DNA from: Polymorphobacter megasporae
GTDB taxonomy: Bacteria > Pseudomonadota > Alphaproteobacteria > Sphingomonadales > Sphingomonadaceae
Direction of reading: 5' to 3'
Length of the DNA stretch: 64,000 nucleotides
NCBI RefSeq assembly: GCF_018982885.2
Contig: NZ_CP081849.1
Coordinates: 434,001 to 498,000 of the forward strand
Shown: positions 1 through 12,411 of the stretch, piece by piece
Layout: every line of letters begins with the position of its first letter
Position numbering within the stretch: position 1 is the stretch's first letter
Notes under the pieces: generated by a model
The model's input: only the letters and a program-made list of their open reading frames with translations
What the model was told of the DNA's origin: nothing
Databases searched by the model: none
Translations under genes and position numbers: made by a program

Positions 1-1
1 C

Positions 2-664
2 CCCGAGTTCGGCCGTCCCGCGGCATTTGCCGACCACATCGGCGAGTCGAAGTGGCTGTCGTTCACGACGACCCTGTCCGACCCGACCTTCCTGCGACTG
101 CTCGGCGATCTGACCGGCAACGTCCCGGGCGAGGGCGGGCTGATCACCTTTCCCGACTCGAACTGGCTGGCGTCGATCGTCGTGCCGTATCAGCCGCATT
201 TTATCGGCCAGCCCGCCGATGTGGCGGTGTTCTGGGGCTATGGACTATCGGTCGACAAGCCGGGCAACTTCGTTGCGAAGCCGATGTCCGCGTGCACCGG
301 CCGCGAGATCATGACCGAGATCCTTGGGCACCTCCGCTTCGCCGACGACGCCGAGGCGATCATCGACCATGCAATCTGCATACCGTGCATGATGCCGTTC
401 ATCACCAGCCAGTTCCTTACTCGCGAGCACGGCGACCGGCCGCAGGTAATCCCCGCCAACACGAAGAATCTCGCTTTCGTGGGTCAGTTTTGCGAACTGC
501 CCGACGATGTCGTTTTCACGGTCGAGTATTCGATCCGCTCGGCCCAGGTCGCGGCCTACGCGCTGCTCGGCATCAAGCGTGAACCGCCCGCAGTCTACAA
601 AGGAGCGTTCGACCCGCGCGTGCTCTACAAGGCGTTCCGCGCGCTGCACGACATCCACGGCTGA
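2..664 (+). CDS. ohyA: Oleate hydratase, C-terminal part (5' end outside window)
   Basis: The reading frame is open from the window edge and ends with TGA at 662-664, giving about 220 residues. The stretches SNWLASIVVPYQPHFIGQP, VFWGYGL and CTGREIMTEILGHL, and the end segment with FVGQFCELPDDVVFTVEYS, match the C-terminal half of the FAD-dependent oleate hydratases, which add water across the cis-9 double bond of unsaturated fatty acids. The N-terminal FAD-binding part lies outside the window. The gene ends just before a small hairpin (CCCGC/GCGGG, 670-683) and the first copy of the shared promoter element, so it belongs to a separate upstream transcription unit. The family call is from remembered conservation. 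Confidence 0.85.
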   Translation, partial: PEFGRPAAFADHIGESKWLSFTTTLSDPTFLRLLGDLTGNVPGEGGLITFPDSNWLASIVVPYQPHFIGQPADVAVFWGYGLSVDKPGNFVAKPMSACTGREIMTEILGHLRFADDAEAIIDHAICIPCMMPFITSQFLTREHGDRPQVIPANTKNLAFVGQFCELPDDVVFTVEYSIRSAQVAAYALLGIKREPPAVYKGAFDPRVLYKAFRALHDIHG

Positions 665-694
665 CGATGCCCGCTGACGCGGGATGCGGCGTGG

Positions 695-705
695 GTAGTT
701 TCCGA
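695..705 (+). promoter_or_regulatory. Shared promoter element, site 1 (GTAGTTTCCGA)
   Basis: GTAGTTTCCGA lies 54 bases before the SHOCT gene. Its surroundings (683-709) are almost identical to those of site 4 (14355-14381). It is one of six exact or near-exact copies placed before transcription units in the first 23 kb. The -10-like region expected about 25 bases downstream is weak here. Confidence 0.6.
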
Positions 706-758
706 TGCTTTGCCGGCACGGCCAAGTGTCCGAAAATCACCCCGCTCGAGATAAGGAA

Positions 759-995
759 ATGATCGCCATGCACGATGCAAACAATTGGGTCTTCGGCTGG
801 GGCTGGGTCCTGTGGCTCGCGTTCATCTTCCTGCTGTTCTCTGGCGCCGGCAACTGGGGCTACACCTATCGCGCCCATCGAAAATACGATCGCTGGACGC
901 CGCGTACCGCTCGCGAAATTCTCGACGAACGCTATGCGCGGGGCGAACTAACGCGCGAACAATTCGGTCAGCTAAAGGCCGATATTGCGGCATAG
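759..995 (+). CDS. Small SHOCT-domain membrane protein
   Basis: The 78-residue product starts at the ATG at 759, five bases after AAGGA at 753-757; an upstream in-frame start has no ribosome site. Residues about 8-33 form one hydrophobic, Trp-rich membrane segment (WVFGWGWVLWLAFIFLLF). The tail, with AREILDERYARGELTREQF, is a classic SHOCT motif. SHOCT proteins are short oligomerising membrane-associated proteins of unknown role. The gene has its own copy of the shared promoter element (site 1), suggesting co-expression with the ATPase and sugar phosphate genes. It ends 38 bases from the convergent end of atpG. Confidence 0.8.
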   Translation: MIAMHDANNWVFGWGWVLWLAFIFLLFSGAGNWGYTYRAHRKYDRWTPRTAREILDERYARGELTREQFGQLKADIAA

Positions 996-1033
996 GCCCA
1001 GCGGCCGGGATCACGTAGCGGACAGGTACCGGC

Positions 1034-1920
1034 TCAGGGGGTTCGAGCCGCATCGGCTCGAAGGGCCTCGTAGCCGGCAACAACGTCGAACAATTCCTCG
1101 TCGATGCCAGCCTGGCGCAGGCGGTGATATTCGCCGCCGAGCGTGTCGCGCAAGTCGTCGATGTTCTTTTCGGCGCGCTGCATCGCGGCCAGGCGACTAG
1201 TGTTCTCACTTGCCAGCGATTCAGCGCAGGCACGGAACAGCGAGACGAATAGATATTCCCGGATGAAGGCGGCGAGGGTCCCAGCGTTGGTGGCCAGCAC
1301 CTCAGGTAGCCCCGAGGTTGGCCATGCCACTGCGGCCGTGCGCGAGCGCCATGCGTTGTCTAGAGGCAGAAGCTGGATGCTGACCGGGCGAAAGGTCGCC
1401 GACGGCGCGATCTGGTTATAGACGAGGTGGAGCTCGATGAGCCGGTCCGCGTCCAGAAGCGCTTGGTCGGCGATGAGTAATTGGCCGACAAAGGTCGTGA
1501 TCGCATCTACCGACGCCGGAACGTCGAACGAATGCTCGATCACCCGGCCGGTATCGCTCATCAATTCGTGCACGCGCTGGCCGACGGTCCAGATCGCGAC
1601 GGCGCCGGACTGGCCGGCGGCCAAGGCCGTGGCGCGATCGGTGACGATATCGTTGAAACGGCCGACCAGCCCCTAGTCGGAACCGAAGACGACGATCCTG
1701 ACCGCACGCTGCCGTTGGTCCGGGGTGGGCGCTACGACGCTCCGCGCGCGAATGCAGACGCCGAGACCCAGCGATACCGTTCGCTGATATTCGGCCAGCG
1801 CCGTGACCGAACGTTCGAACTGTTCGATGCTCGCGGCCGCCTGCGCCTTCATGGCGCGCACCACCGATTGCAGGTCGCCCGCGCTGGCGATCTTGCGCCG
1901 CAAACCGGCGATCGTCGCGC

Positions 1921-1924
<4 letters not shown>
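1034..1924 (-). pseudogene. atpG: N-type ATPase gamma subunit, interrupted by an in-frame UAG
   Basis: The central-stalk gamma subunit of the N-ATPase. Start 1924 overlaps the atpA stop as ATGA. The frame reads typical gamma sequence (SATIAGLRRKIASAGDLQSVVRAMK) to VFGSD, then meets TAG at 1675-1673 (codon 84), and continues in the same frame with GLVGRFNDIV to the normal end, LFDVVAGYEALRADAA. Gamma subunits have a conserved GSDQGL motif, so the stop sits on the Gln: CAG has become TAG. There is no frameshift and no other stop. Gamma needs both terminal helices to form its coiled coil, so the first 83 residues alone cannot work. Either the operon is functionally dead, UAG is suppressed, or there is a sequencing error. 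Confidence 0.85.
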
Positions 1925-3506
<1,582 letters not shown>

Positions 3507-3510
<4 letters not shown>

Positions 3511-4298
3511 TTCGCCGACTTCGCTGGCTTCGTCGCGGGCGTCGCTTCGAGCTGGGTATCGATGCCGGCCTGCATCGCCTGCAGATAGTCGGCGATACTC
3601 CAGCTCAGCTTCTGCCCCGAAACGACGAGTTCGAAACCGCCCAGCAACGCCGGTGAAGTCTCGAAATCGATGGCGACGTCGCTGCCGAGCAGGTGCCCGA
3701 CCGCCGTGCCGATGGCGGTACGCTGGTCCGCGGGGAGATCAAAGGCGGTACGCACCATGGCCTTAGCGGCATGCGACGAGGCCAGCGCCACCTTCATCTG
3801 CGTCACGGCGGTGGCCTCCATCGACTCCAGCCGGCGGAGGAACAGCTTGCCGATGCTGGCCTCGAGGCTCGCATCGGCAAGATCGGCCAGCATCTTCCGG
3901 GTGATCGCGAAGACACCGTCGCTGGTGCGGCGGCGGATCGACGCGACGAGTTCGACATCCTCCGCTTTCAGTGCATCGCGGCGTCGCGCGGCCGCAGCGT
4001 CCGCGGCCGCGCGCGCCGCTTCGACGAGCTTCTTGCCCTCGGCATCCGCCGCCGCCTGCGCCTTCGTGAGCAGGTCGGCGCGATCGGCGTCGAAGTCGGC
4101 GTTCTTCTTCCCGAACGCGAGCTTTTCCGTATGCGCTTCGGCCTTCTGCCGCTTGGCATCGGCAAGCTGCCCGTCGATGCGCTTCTCGCGGGCGTCGATG
4201 GCATCGAGAACGGGGCGGTAGAGGAACTGCTTCAGCAATCCCATCAGGATGAGGAAATTGAGCGCCTGCGCGCCAACCGTGAACCAGTCGATCAGCAT
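3507..4298 (-). CDS. atpF: N-type ATPase b subunit with delta-like C-terminal part
   Basis: Peripheral stalk subunit, 263 residues, much longer than a housekeeping b subunit (about 160). Residues 5-25 form the membrane anchor, followed by a long charged, Ala-rich helix (residues about 35-140). The region from about 150 resembles the delta subunit, which fits the absence of a separate atpH in N-ATPase operons. Its ATG follows the TAG of atpE with no bases between and in the same frame, so readthrough of that UAG would fuse c to b. Confidence 0.88.
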
Positions 4299-4589
4299 CT
4301 ATTTGCCGGCGTGCGCGGCGACCGCCGTGACGGCCGCGTTCCAGAACGGGTTGGCGAAGATCAGGATCATCGAGACGACGAAGCAATAGATCGCCGTCGA
4401 CTCGATCATCGCCAAGCCGACGAACAGAGTTCGGGTGATGGTGGCCGACGCATCGGGCTGCTGCGCCAGCGAAGTCATCGCGGCGGCGACCGCCCGGCCC
4501 TCGGCAAAGGCGGGTCCCATCGTGCCGAAGCCGGTGGTGAGACCGGCCATGACGATCGAGACCACGGCGATGATGACGCTGGCGTCCAT
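4299..4589 (-). CDS. atpE: N-type ATPase c subunit (rotor ring)
   Basis: Two-helix hairpin of 96 residues that forms the membrane rotor. Helix 2 carries ESTAIY (E63, S64, T65, Y68), the pattern of ligands used by Na+-type c rings. Helix 1 has a second carboxylate, E30, in AFAEGRA where classic Na+ rings have Gln. The two-carboxylate site is typical of N-ATPases. They were predicted to pump Na+, but I recall work on a Burkholderia ring favouring protons, so the ion is not settled by sequence. Stop TAG abuts the atpF start. Confidence 0.92.
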   Translation of the reverse strand: MDASVIIAVVSIVMAGLTTGFGTMGPAFAEGRAVAAAMTSLAQQPDASATITRTLFVGLAMIESTAIYCFVVSMILIFANPFWNAAVTAVAAHAGK

Positions 4590-4611
4590 GGGTGTTCCTT
4601 GTATCGGGAGA

Positions 4612-5310
4612 TCAGGCGGGCACTGGCGGGGTGCGGGGTGCGGGGCGCGGCTGGCGCGCGGCGGCGGCGATGTAGACGGTGGCCAGAATGGCGAAGATGT
4701 AGGCTTGGACCATGCCGATCAGCAGGCCGAGCGCGGTCATCACGACCGGAAAGAGCAATGGCGTGATGCTAACCAGGATGCCAACGATCATCGCGCCGCT
4801 CATCATGTTGCCGAACAGGCGCACCGCGAGCGCCAGTGTCCGCGACGCCTCGCTGATGATGTTGAACGGCAGCATGATCACCGTCGGCTGGACATAGGAG
4901 GCGAGGTAGCCGCCGACGCCGCGCGCTGCGATGCCGAACACCGGCACCGCGACGAACACGCAAAGCGCCAGCGCGACCGTGGTCGACAGTGATCCGGTCG
5001 GTGGTTCGAACCCCGGGATGATGCTCGACAGGCTGGAGGCGCCGATGAACAGGAACAGCGTGCCGACGAAGGGAACATAGCGGCGCGGGTTGTCGAGGCC
5101 GATCTCGCCGATCTGGCCTTCGATCGCGGTCACGACGATCTCGAGCAGGTTCTGCCAGCGCGAGCGGCGGCTGCCGGTCGCCAGCCGCCGCGTGGCAAGC
5201 GCCGAGCCCGCCACCAGCACGACCATCAGCACCCAGGTGAACACGATCGTCGCATTCAGGCTGACGACACCGCGGTGCCAGAAGACCAGTTGATCGGGGC
5301 TAAGGCGCAT
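4612..5310 (-). CDS. atpB: N-type ATPase a subunit
   Basis: Membrane stator subunit, 232 residues with several hydrophobic segments. The helix with SEASRTLALAVRLFGNMMSGAM contains the essential Arg that faces the rotor carboxylate (RLFGNM block, about residues 155-170). Start 5310 (MRLSPDQLVFW) is chosen because it lies inside the end of atpR with an 11-base overlap; no good start lies upstream. A gap of 22 bases precedes atpE. Confidence 0.9.
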   Translation of the reverse strand: MRLSPDQLVFWHRGVVSLNATIVFTWVLMVVLVAGSALATRRLATGSRRSRWQNLLEIVVTAIEGQIGEIGLDNPRRYVPFVGTLFLFIGASSLSSIIPGFEPPTGSLSTTVALALCVFVAVPVFGIAARGVGGYLASYVQPTVIMLPFNIISEASRTLALAVRLFGNMMSGAMIVGILVSITPLLFPVVMTALGLLIGMVQAYIFAILATVYIAAAARQPRPAPRTPPVPA

Positions 5311-5620
5311 GGTGGCCCATTCCGGGTGCCAACGTTCCCGCGACCGGCACCGGCAGCAACCGCGCGATAACAAGGCGCGCCGCGACGAACCCCGCCAAGA
5401 CGACGAGCCAGCGCTGCCATTGGTCACCGGCGGCGACGAGGAAGCCCGCGAGCACGAGGGCGATCCGGACAATGAAGCTGGCGATCAGCCACGCTGCAGG
5501 AAGGCGCGCCGCCAGCACATGGCGGACCGTCCACCACAGGCCACCGAAGAACAGCGCTCCGAGCGCGACGCCGGCGGCCAGCGCCGGGGCGAGCGCGATG
5601 ACGTCAGACGGAGTCGTCAT
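5300..5620 (-). CDS. atpR: N-ATPase-specific subunit AtpR
   Basis: Small membrane protein, 106 residues, with three hydrophobic stretches (about 8-35, 40-60, 65-90). AtpR occurs only in N-ATPase operons, between atpQ and atpB, which is exactly the position here. Its function is not firmly known; proposals include contact with the c ring or an ion path. Start 5620 overlaps the end of atpQ by 17 bases. Confidence 0.82.
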   Translation of the reverse strand: MTTPSDVIALAPALAAGVALGALFFGGLWWTVRHVLAARLPAAWLIASFIVRIALVLAGFLVAAGDQWQRWLVVLAGFVAARLVIARLLPVPVAGTLAPGMGHHAP

Positions 5621-5922
5621 CGTCAGCCTCCAGCTTGGCCTGTTGGGCCGCGACCCAGTGCCAGGCATTCCACGCGCCGATCGCCAGGCCTGCGACAAGC
5701 AACGCCAGCGTCCACGAGCGGCCACACGGATGGTGATGATCGAGCCAGCTGCCGAGCGCTGCCCCGAGCAGGGTCGGAATTGCCACCGACCAGCCGACGA
5801 GGCCCATCATGCCGAGGCCGAACCACACGCCGTGCCCGGCATTGCGCCGCGCCCGCGCACGGCGAACCGCCTGCGCGCCGACCGAAGCGGCAAACCCCGG
5901 GGCCCCGCGTGATCTTTTCGGC

Positions 5923-5930
<8 letters not shown>
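5604..5930 (-). CDS. atpQ: N-ATPase AtpQ (ATPase gene 1 protein, AtpI-like)
   Basis: 108-residue protein with two membrane helices (GLGMMGLVGWSVAIPTLLGA and LALLVAGLAIGAWNAWHWV) and the GSWLDHHHP loop, typical of the AtpI/gene 1 family, which helps assemble the c ring. Start 5930 (MPEPKRSRG) overlaps the end of atpC by 8 bases; longer readings run back into atpC. The acidic tail EADDDDSV is unremarkable. Confidence 0.82.
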
Positions 5931-7951
<2,021 letters not shown>

Positions 7952-8013
7952 TCAGAGCCGGCGGTCGCGGCGGCTAATACAGCGACTTGTATTGGTGCTG
8001 CAGGGACGAACCG

Positions 8014-8781
8014 ATGATCCTCCATGCCTCGAAGATCGAAGGCTTCGCACTGGAAGCGAGCGATGGCCCCATCGGCTCCGTCGTCGATTTGCTGTTCGAC
8101 GACGTAACGTGGCGGATTCGTTGGCTGGTGATCGATACCGGCGGCTGGCTGGGCGATCGCAAGATATTGCTTCCGCCGTCGGCGCTGGGTCATGTCAACC
8201 ATATTGGCCACCAATATTCGGTGCTGCTGACAAAGCAGCAGATCAAGGACAGCCCGTCGGTCAATACCGACGAGCCGGTATCCAGACAGATGGAGACCGG
8301 ACTCTATGATTATCTCGGTTGGGCGCCTTATTGGTCGACCGGCTTCTACATGGGCGGCTACGGCTATACCGGCGGCATGATGGAGCCGCCAGGGCCCGGT
8401 TTCGCAGAGGCGCAGGCCAAGACGGATCACGCGGCCACGGGCGACGCACATCTGCGTAGCGTTCGTGAAGTCACCGGTTACCTGCTGGAGGCCACCAACG
8501 GCGAGATTGGCCATGTCGCCGATTTTCTGGTGGAGGACGCCGACTGGAGCATCCACTATCTCGTCGCCGACACACGCAACTGGTGGCCCGGCAAGCATGT
8601 TCTGGTTTCGCCACGGTCGATCACATCGATCGACTGGTCGCCGCGGCTGGTCCACGTCGATATCAGCCGCGAGACGCTGAAGGGTAGCCCGGCCTACGAT
8701 GGCTCGCAGGCTGTGGATCGCGCTTATGAATATGCCTTCCACGGCTATTATGACGGCAAGCGCGTCGTCGAACCGGCCTGA
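8014..8781 (+). CDS. Tandem PRC-barrel domain protein
   Basis: 255 residues with two PRC-barrel repeats: residues about 5-90 (SKIEGFALEASDGPIGSVVD ... WRIRWLVIDTGGW) and about 150-245 (SVREVTGYLLEATNGEIGHV ... WSIHYLVADTRNWWPGKHV). A Gly/Tyr/Trp-rich linker separates them. PRC barrels are small beta-barrel folds found in reaction centre H subunits and RimM, and standalone tandem versions are common in stress and low-oxygen gene sets. No enzyme activity is expected. ATG 8014 follows CAGGGACG; the tkt start is five bases after the stop, so the two are likely co-transcribed. Confidence 0.85.
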   Translation: MILHASKIEGFALEASDGPIGSVVDLLFDDVTWRIRWLVIDTGGWLGDRKILLPPSALGHVNHIGHQYSVLLTKQQIKDSPSVNTDEPVSRQMETGLYDYLGWAPYWSTGFYMGGYGYTGGMMEPPGPGFAEAQAKTDHAATGDAHLRSVREVTGYLLEATNGEIGHVADFLVEDADWSIHYLVADTRNWWPGKHVLVSPRSITSIDWSPRLVHVDISRETLKGSPAYDGSQAVDRAYEYAFHGYYDGKRVVEPA

Positions 8782-8785
8782 CACC

Positions 8786-10864
8786 ATGCTGGCAACCGCG
8801 CTCGAGCCGCATCCCCCTGCGGCGGGACCCGAACCCCGCGACGACATCGACGCGCTCTGCATCGACACGATCAGGACACTGTCGATGGACGCCGTTCAAA
8901 AGGCTGATTCGGGTCATCCTGGTACCCCGATGGCGCTGGCACCGGTCATCCATACGCTATGGCAGGACGTCCTGCGCTATGATCCGGCCGACAGCCACTG
9001 GCCGAACCGTGACCGTTTCGTTCTGTCAAACGGCCACGCCTCGATCATGCTATACTCGATCCTGTTTCTCTGTGGCGTCCACAGTCCGCAGCAGGATGCG
9101 CTGACTCTCGACGACATCATGGCGTTCCGCAGCCTTGGCAGCCGGTGCCCCGGCCATCCCGAGCACGGACTGACGCCGGGTGTGGAAACCACCACCGGGC
9201 CGCTCGGTCAAGGCTGCGGCAACAGCGTCGGTATGGCGATCGCCGGACGTTGGCTCGGCGCACGCTTCAATCGCCCCGGCTTCGTGATGTTCGATCACGA
9301 CGTCTTCGCATTTTGCGGCGACGGCGACCTGATGGAGGGGGTGAGCAGCGAGGCTGCTGCGCTTGCCGGCCACCTGATGCTCGGCAACCTCTGCTGGATC
9401 TACGACCGCAACCGCGTCACGATCGAAGGCCATACCGACCTTGCCTTCACCGAGGACGTCTCGGCGCGGTTCCTCGCCTATGGCTGGAACGTCGAGCAGG
9501 TCGGCGACGCCAATGATACCGCGCGCCTGGCCGCTGCCTTCGCCGGCTTCCGCGCCCGCTCCGACGTGCCGACGTTGATCATCGTCGACAGCCACATCGG
9601 CTACGGTGCGCCGCACAAGCAGGATACGAGCGCTGCGCACGGCGACCCGCTCGGGCCCGAGGAGATCCGGCTCGCCAAGCGGCGTTATGGTTGGCCGGAA
9701 GAAGTCGCCTTCCGCGTGCCGGGGGGAGTCGAGGCGCACTACAGCGCGGGCATCGGCGCGCGGGGCGGCACCCTCCACGCAGCGTGGCGCGATTTGCGTG
9801 AAGCCTATGGGGTCGCTCATCCGAAAGACGCGGCAGTGCTCGACCAAATCCTTGCAGGTCGTCCTCCCGCTCGCGTGACCGACAACCTCCCGGTCTTCCC
9901 GGCGGATGGAAAGGGGCTCGCCACGCGGGAAGCGTCTGCAACTATCCTCGACGCGGTAGCGCAGCGCTATCCAGCGCTGCTTGGCGGTGCCGCCGACCTC
10001 GCGCCGTCGACCAAGACCCGGCTGAACTTTGTCGGGGCCGGCGATCTGGAAGCGCCGAACCCGGGTGGGCGCAACCTTCATTTCGGCATCCGCGAGCATG
10101 CGATGGGTGCCATCGTCAATGGCCTCGCCCTCTCGGGTTTGCGCTCCTACGGCGCGACCTATCTGGTCTTTTCAGACTATATGAAGCCGGCCATCCGACT
10201 CGCTGCGCTGATGGCGCTACCGGTCATCCACGTCCTGACGCACGATTCGATCGGCGTCGGGCAGGACGGCCCGACGCACCAGCCGGTCGAACAGCTCGCG
10301 GCGCTGCGCAGCATGCCCGGCCTGCTGACCTTCCGCCCCGCCGACGCCAACGAGGTCGTCGCGTGCTGGCAGGTCATCGTCCAACTGCGTCAGCCTGCCT
10401 GCCTGGTGCTCACCCGCCAGGCGGTGCCGACGCTTGATCGCAGTCGCTACTCTGCGGCGGCGGGTGTCGCGCGCGGGGCTTACGTGCTGGCCGGCGACGC
10501 TGACGCCACCCCGGCGCTGATCCTGATCTCGACCGGCAGCGAGGTTGCGCTGTGCATCGCGGCGTTCGAAACGCTGAGCGCCGAAGGCATTGCGGTGCGG
10601 GTCGTCAGCATGCCGTGCTGGGCGCTGTTCGAGGCGCAGGACCGATACTATAGGGACGCCGTCCTACCACCGGGTGTCACCGCGCGAGTCGCGGTCGAGG
10701 CAGCTTCGCCTCTGGGCTGGGACCGCTACGCCGGTCCGGCCGGCACGGTCATCGCCATGCGCAGTTTCGGCGCATCGGCCCCAATCGGCGACCTGATGGA
10801 GAAGTTCGGGTTTACGGCGGCGGATGTGCTGTCGGCGGCCCGCGCACAGCTGGCCACCGGATGA
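8786..10864 (+). CDS. tkt: Transketolase
   Basis: Thiamine diphosphate enzyme moving two-carbon units between ketoses and aldoses, 692 residues, normal length. Visible features are DSGHPGTPMALAP near residue 40, the ThDP site GDGDLMEGVSSEAAALAGH (about 175), and the Pyr domain SIGVGQDGPTHQPVEQL (about 490). Start 8786 is taken because it lies just after the PRC-barrel stop and homology begins with DALCIDTIRTLSMDAVQKA. The stop overlaps zwf (ATGA). It supplies erythrose 4-phosphate and xylulose 5-phosphate interconversion for the phosphoketolase shunt. Confidence 0.95.
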   Translation: MLATALEPHPPAAGPEPRDDIDALCIDTIRTLSMDAVQKADSGHPGTPMALAPVIHTLWQDVLRYDPADSHWPNRDRFVLSNGHASIMLYSILFLCGVHSPQQDALTLDDIMAFRSLGSRCPGHPEHGLTPGVETTTGPLGQGCGNSVGMAIAGRWLGARFNRPGFVMFDHDVFAFCGDGDLMEGVSSEAAALAGHLMLGNLCWIYDRNRVTIEGHTDLAFTEDVSARFLAYGWNVEQVGDANDTARLAAAFAGFRARSDVPTLIIVDSHIGYGAPHKQDTSAAHGDPLGPEEIRLAKRRYGWPEEVAFRVPGGVEAHYSAGIGARGGTLHAAWRDLREAYGVAHPKDAAVLDQILAGRPPARVTDNLPVFPADGKGLATREASATILDAVAQRYPALLGGAADLAPSTKTRLNFVGAGDLEAPNPGGRNLHFGIREHAMGAIVNGLALSGLRSYGATYLVFSDYMKPAIRLAALMALPVIHVLTHDSIGVGQDGPTHQPVEQLAALRSMPGLLTFRPADANEVVACWQVIVQLRQPACLVLTRQAVPTLDRSRYSAAAGVARGAYVLAGDADATPALILISTGSEVALCIAAFETLSAEGIAVRVVSMPCWALFEAQDRYYRDAVLPPGVTARVAVEAASPLGWDRYAGPAGTVIAMRSFGASAPIGDLMEKFGFTAADVLSAARAQLATG

Positions 10865-12411
10865 CACCGACAGATCGGTCGAATCCCGCACCGCGCGCCG
10901 TCGTCGGCGACCCCTGTACAATCGTCATCTTCGGGGCCGGCGGCGACATGACCAAGCGCCTCATGATTCCGGCGCTCTACAATCTTGCGCGGACAGGGGT
11001 GTTGCCAGAGGATTTCGCCATCATCGGCGTCGACCTCGCGCCGAACACGGCGAGCGGCTGGAAAGGCAGCTTGCACGCCATGCTGTCCACCTTCGTTGGC
11101 GACGAGCACGCCGAGTTCCGGATCGACGAGATCGACGAGGCGGTATGGCAGCGCCTTGCCGAAAGAATGACGTACCTCCAGGGCGATATCACCAAACCCG
11201 AACTCTACGCCGACATCGCCAAGGCGCTCGACACCCTCGGGGAGCAGTTCTCGACCCAGGACAACGCGATCTTTTACCTCGCAGTCGCCGGCAGCTACTT
11301 CGCCACCGTCGTTGCGCAGCTCGCGGCCGCCAATCTGACCGCGGATGCCGGCACCGGCCATTGGCGGCGCGTTGTCGTCGAGAAGCCGTTCGGCCACAGC
11401 CTGGCGTCTGCGCAGGCGCTCAACCGCGACATTCTCTGCAGCCTGCGCGAGGACCAGATTTTCCGTATCGACCATTTCCTCGGCAAGGACACGGTGCAGA
11501 GCATCATGGCGCTGCGCTTCGCCAACGGGCTGTTCGAGCCGATCTGGAACCGCGACCGCATCGACCATGTCCAGATTACCGTCGCCGAGACGGTGGGCGT
11601 CGAGACTCGCGGCAGGTTCTACGAGGCCACTGGCGCGCTGCGGGACATGGTGCCGAACCACGTCTTCACGCTGCTGGCGATGGTCACGATGGAGCCCCCA
11701 ACCGGGTTTGACGCGGCTTCGATCCGTTCGCGCAAGGCCGATGTCTTCGCGGCGATGGCGACGGCCCGGCCGGATCAGTCGGTACGGGGTCAATACGCCG
11801 CCGGCACAGTGCGCGGGCGTCCTGTCGCCGCCTATCGCCAGGACGCCGACGTCGCCGCCGGCTCGACTGTCGAAACCTATCTCGCGATGGAGCTGGCGAT
11901 CGACAACTGGCGCTGGGCCGGGGTGCCATTCTACTTCCGCACCGGCAAGCATCTGGCGGCGCGCAGCACGGAAATCGCCATCCGCTTCAAGCAGGCGCCA
12001 TTCGCCGCGTTCCGCGATACGCCAGTCGGTAGCCTGCGGCCGAACTGGCTGGTGCTGAGCATCGCTCCTGACGAGGGCATTTCGCTGCAGTTCGAGGTCA
12101 AGCGCCCCGGTCCGGTCGTCGACCTCGCGGCGGTGCGGATGGACTTCCATTATGCCGACTGGTTCCCGAAGGAGCCGAACGTCGGCTACGAAACGCTGAT
12201 CCGCGACGTGATGATTGGCGATCAAACGCTGTTCATGCGCGCCGACATGGTCGAGCAGGGCTGGCGCATCGTCGAGCCGGTGCTCGATGCCTGGGCTGCC
12301 GATCCCGGCGGCCCGGCGCGGTACGAATCGGGCAGCGACGGGCCGGCGGCAGCCGACGCTTTGCTGGCGCGCGACGGACGCGAATGGCGCGCGATCGGCA
12401 CTTCGAAATGA
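10861..12411 (+). CDS. zwf: Glucose-6-phosphate dehydrogenase
   Basis: 516 residues. The NADP-binding motif is FGAGGDMTKR (residues 24-33), slightly altered from the usual GASGDLAKR. The substrate site RIDHFLGKDTVQ and the VVVEKPFGHSLASA block are present. It oxidises glucose 6-phosphate to the lactone. No pgl (lactonase) is seen in the cluster, so hydrolysis is spontaneous or encoded elsewhere. Overlaps of 4 bases on both sides imply translational coupling with tkt and rpe. Confidence 0.94.
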   Translation: MTPTDRSNPAPRAVVGDPCTIVIFGAGGDMTKRLMIPALYNLARTGVLPEDFAIIGVDLAPNTASGWKGSLHAMLSTFVGDEHAEFRIDEIDEAVWQRLAERMTYLQGDITKPELYADIAKALDTLGEQFSTQDNAIFYLAVAGSYFATVVAQLAAANLTADAGTGHWRRVVVEKPFGHSLASAQALNRDILCSLREDQIFRIDHFLGKDTVQSIMALRFANGLFEPIWNRDRIDHVQITVAETVGVETRGRFYEATGALRDMVPNHVFTLLAMVTMEPPTGFDAASIRSRKADVFAAMATARPDQSVRGQYAAGTVRGRPVAAYRQDADVAAGSTVETYLAMELAIDNWRWAGVPFYFRTGKHLAARSTEIAIRFKQAPFAAFRDTPVGSLRPNWLVLSIAPDEGISLQFEVKRPGPVVDLAAVRMDFHYADWFPKEPNVGYETLIRDVMIGDQTLFMRADMVEQGWRIVEPVLDAWAADPGGPARYESGSDGPAAADALLARDGREWRAIGTSK

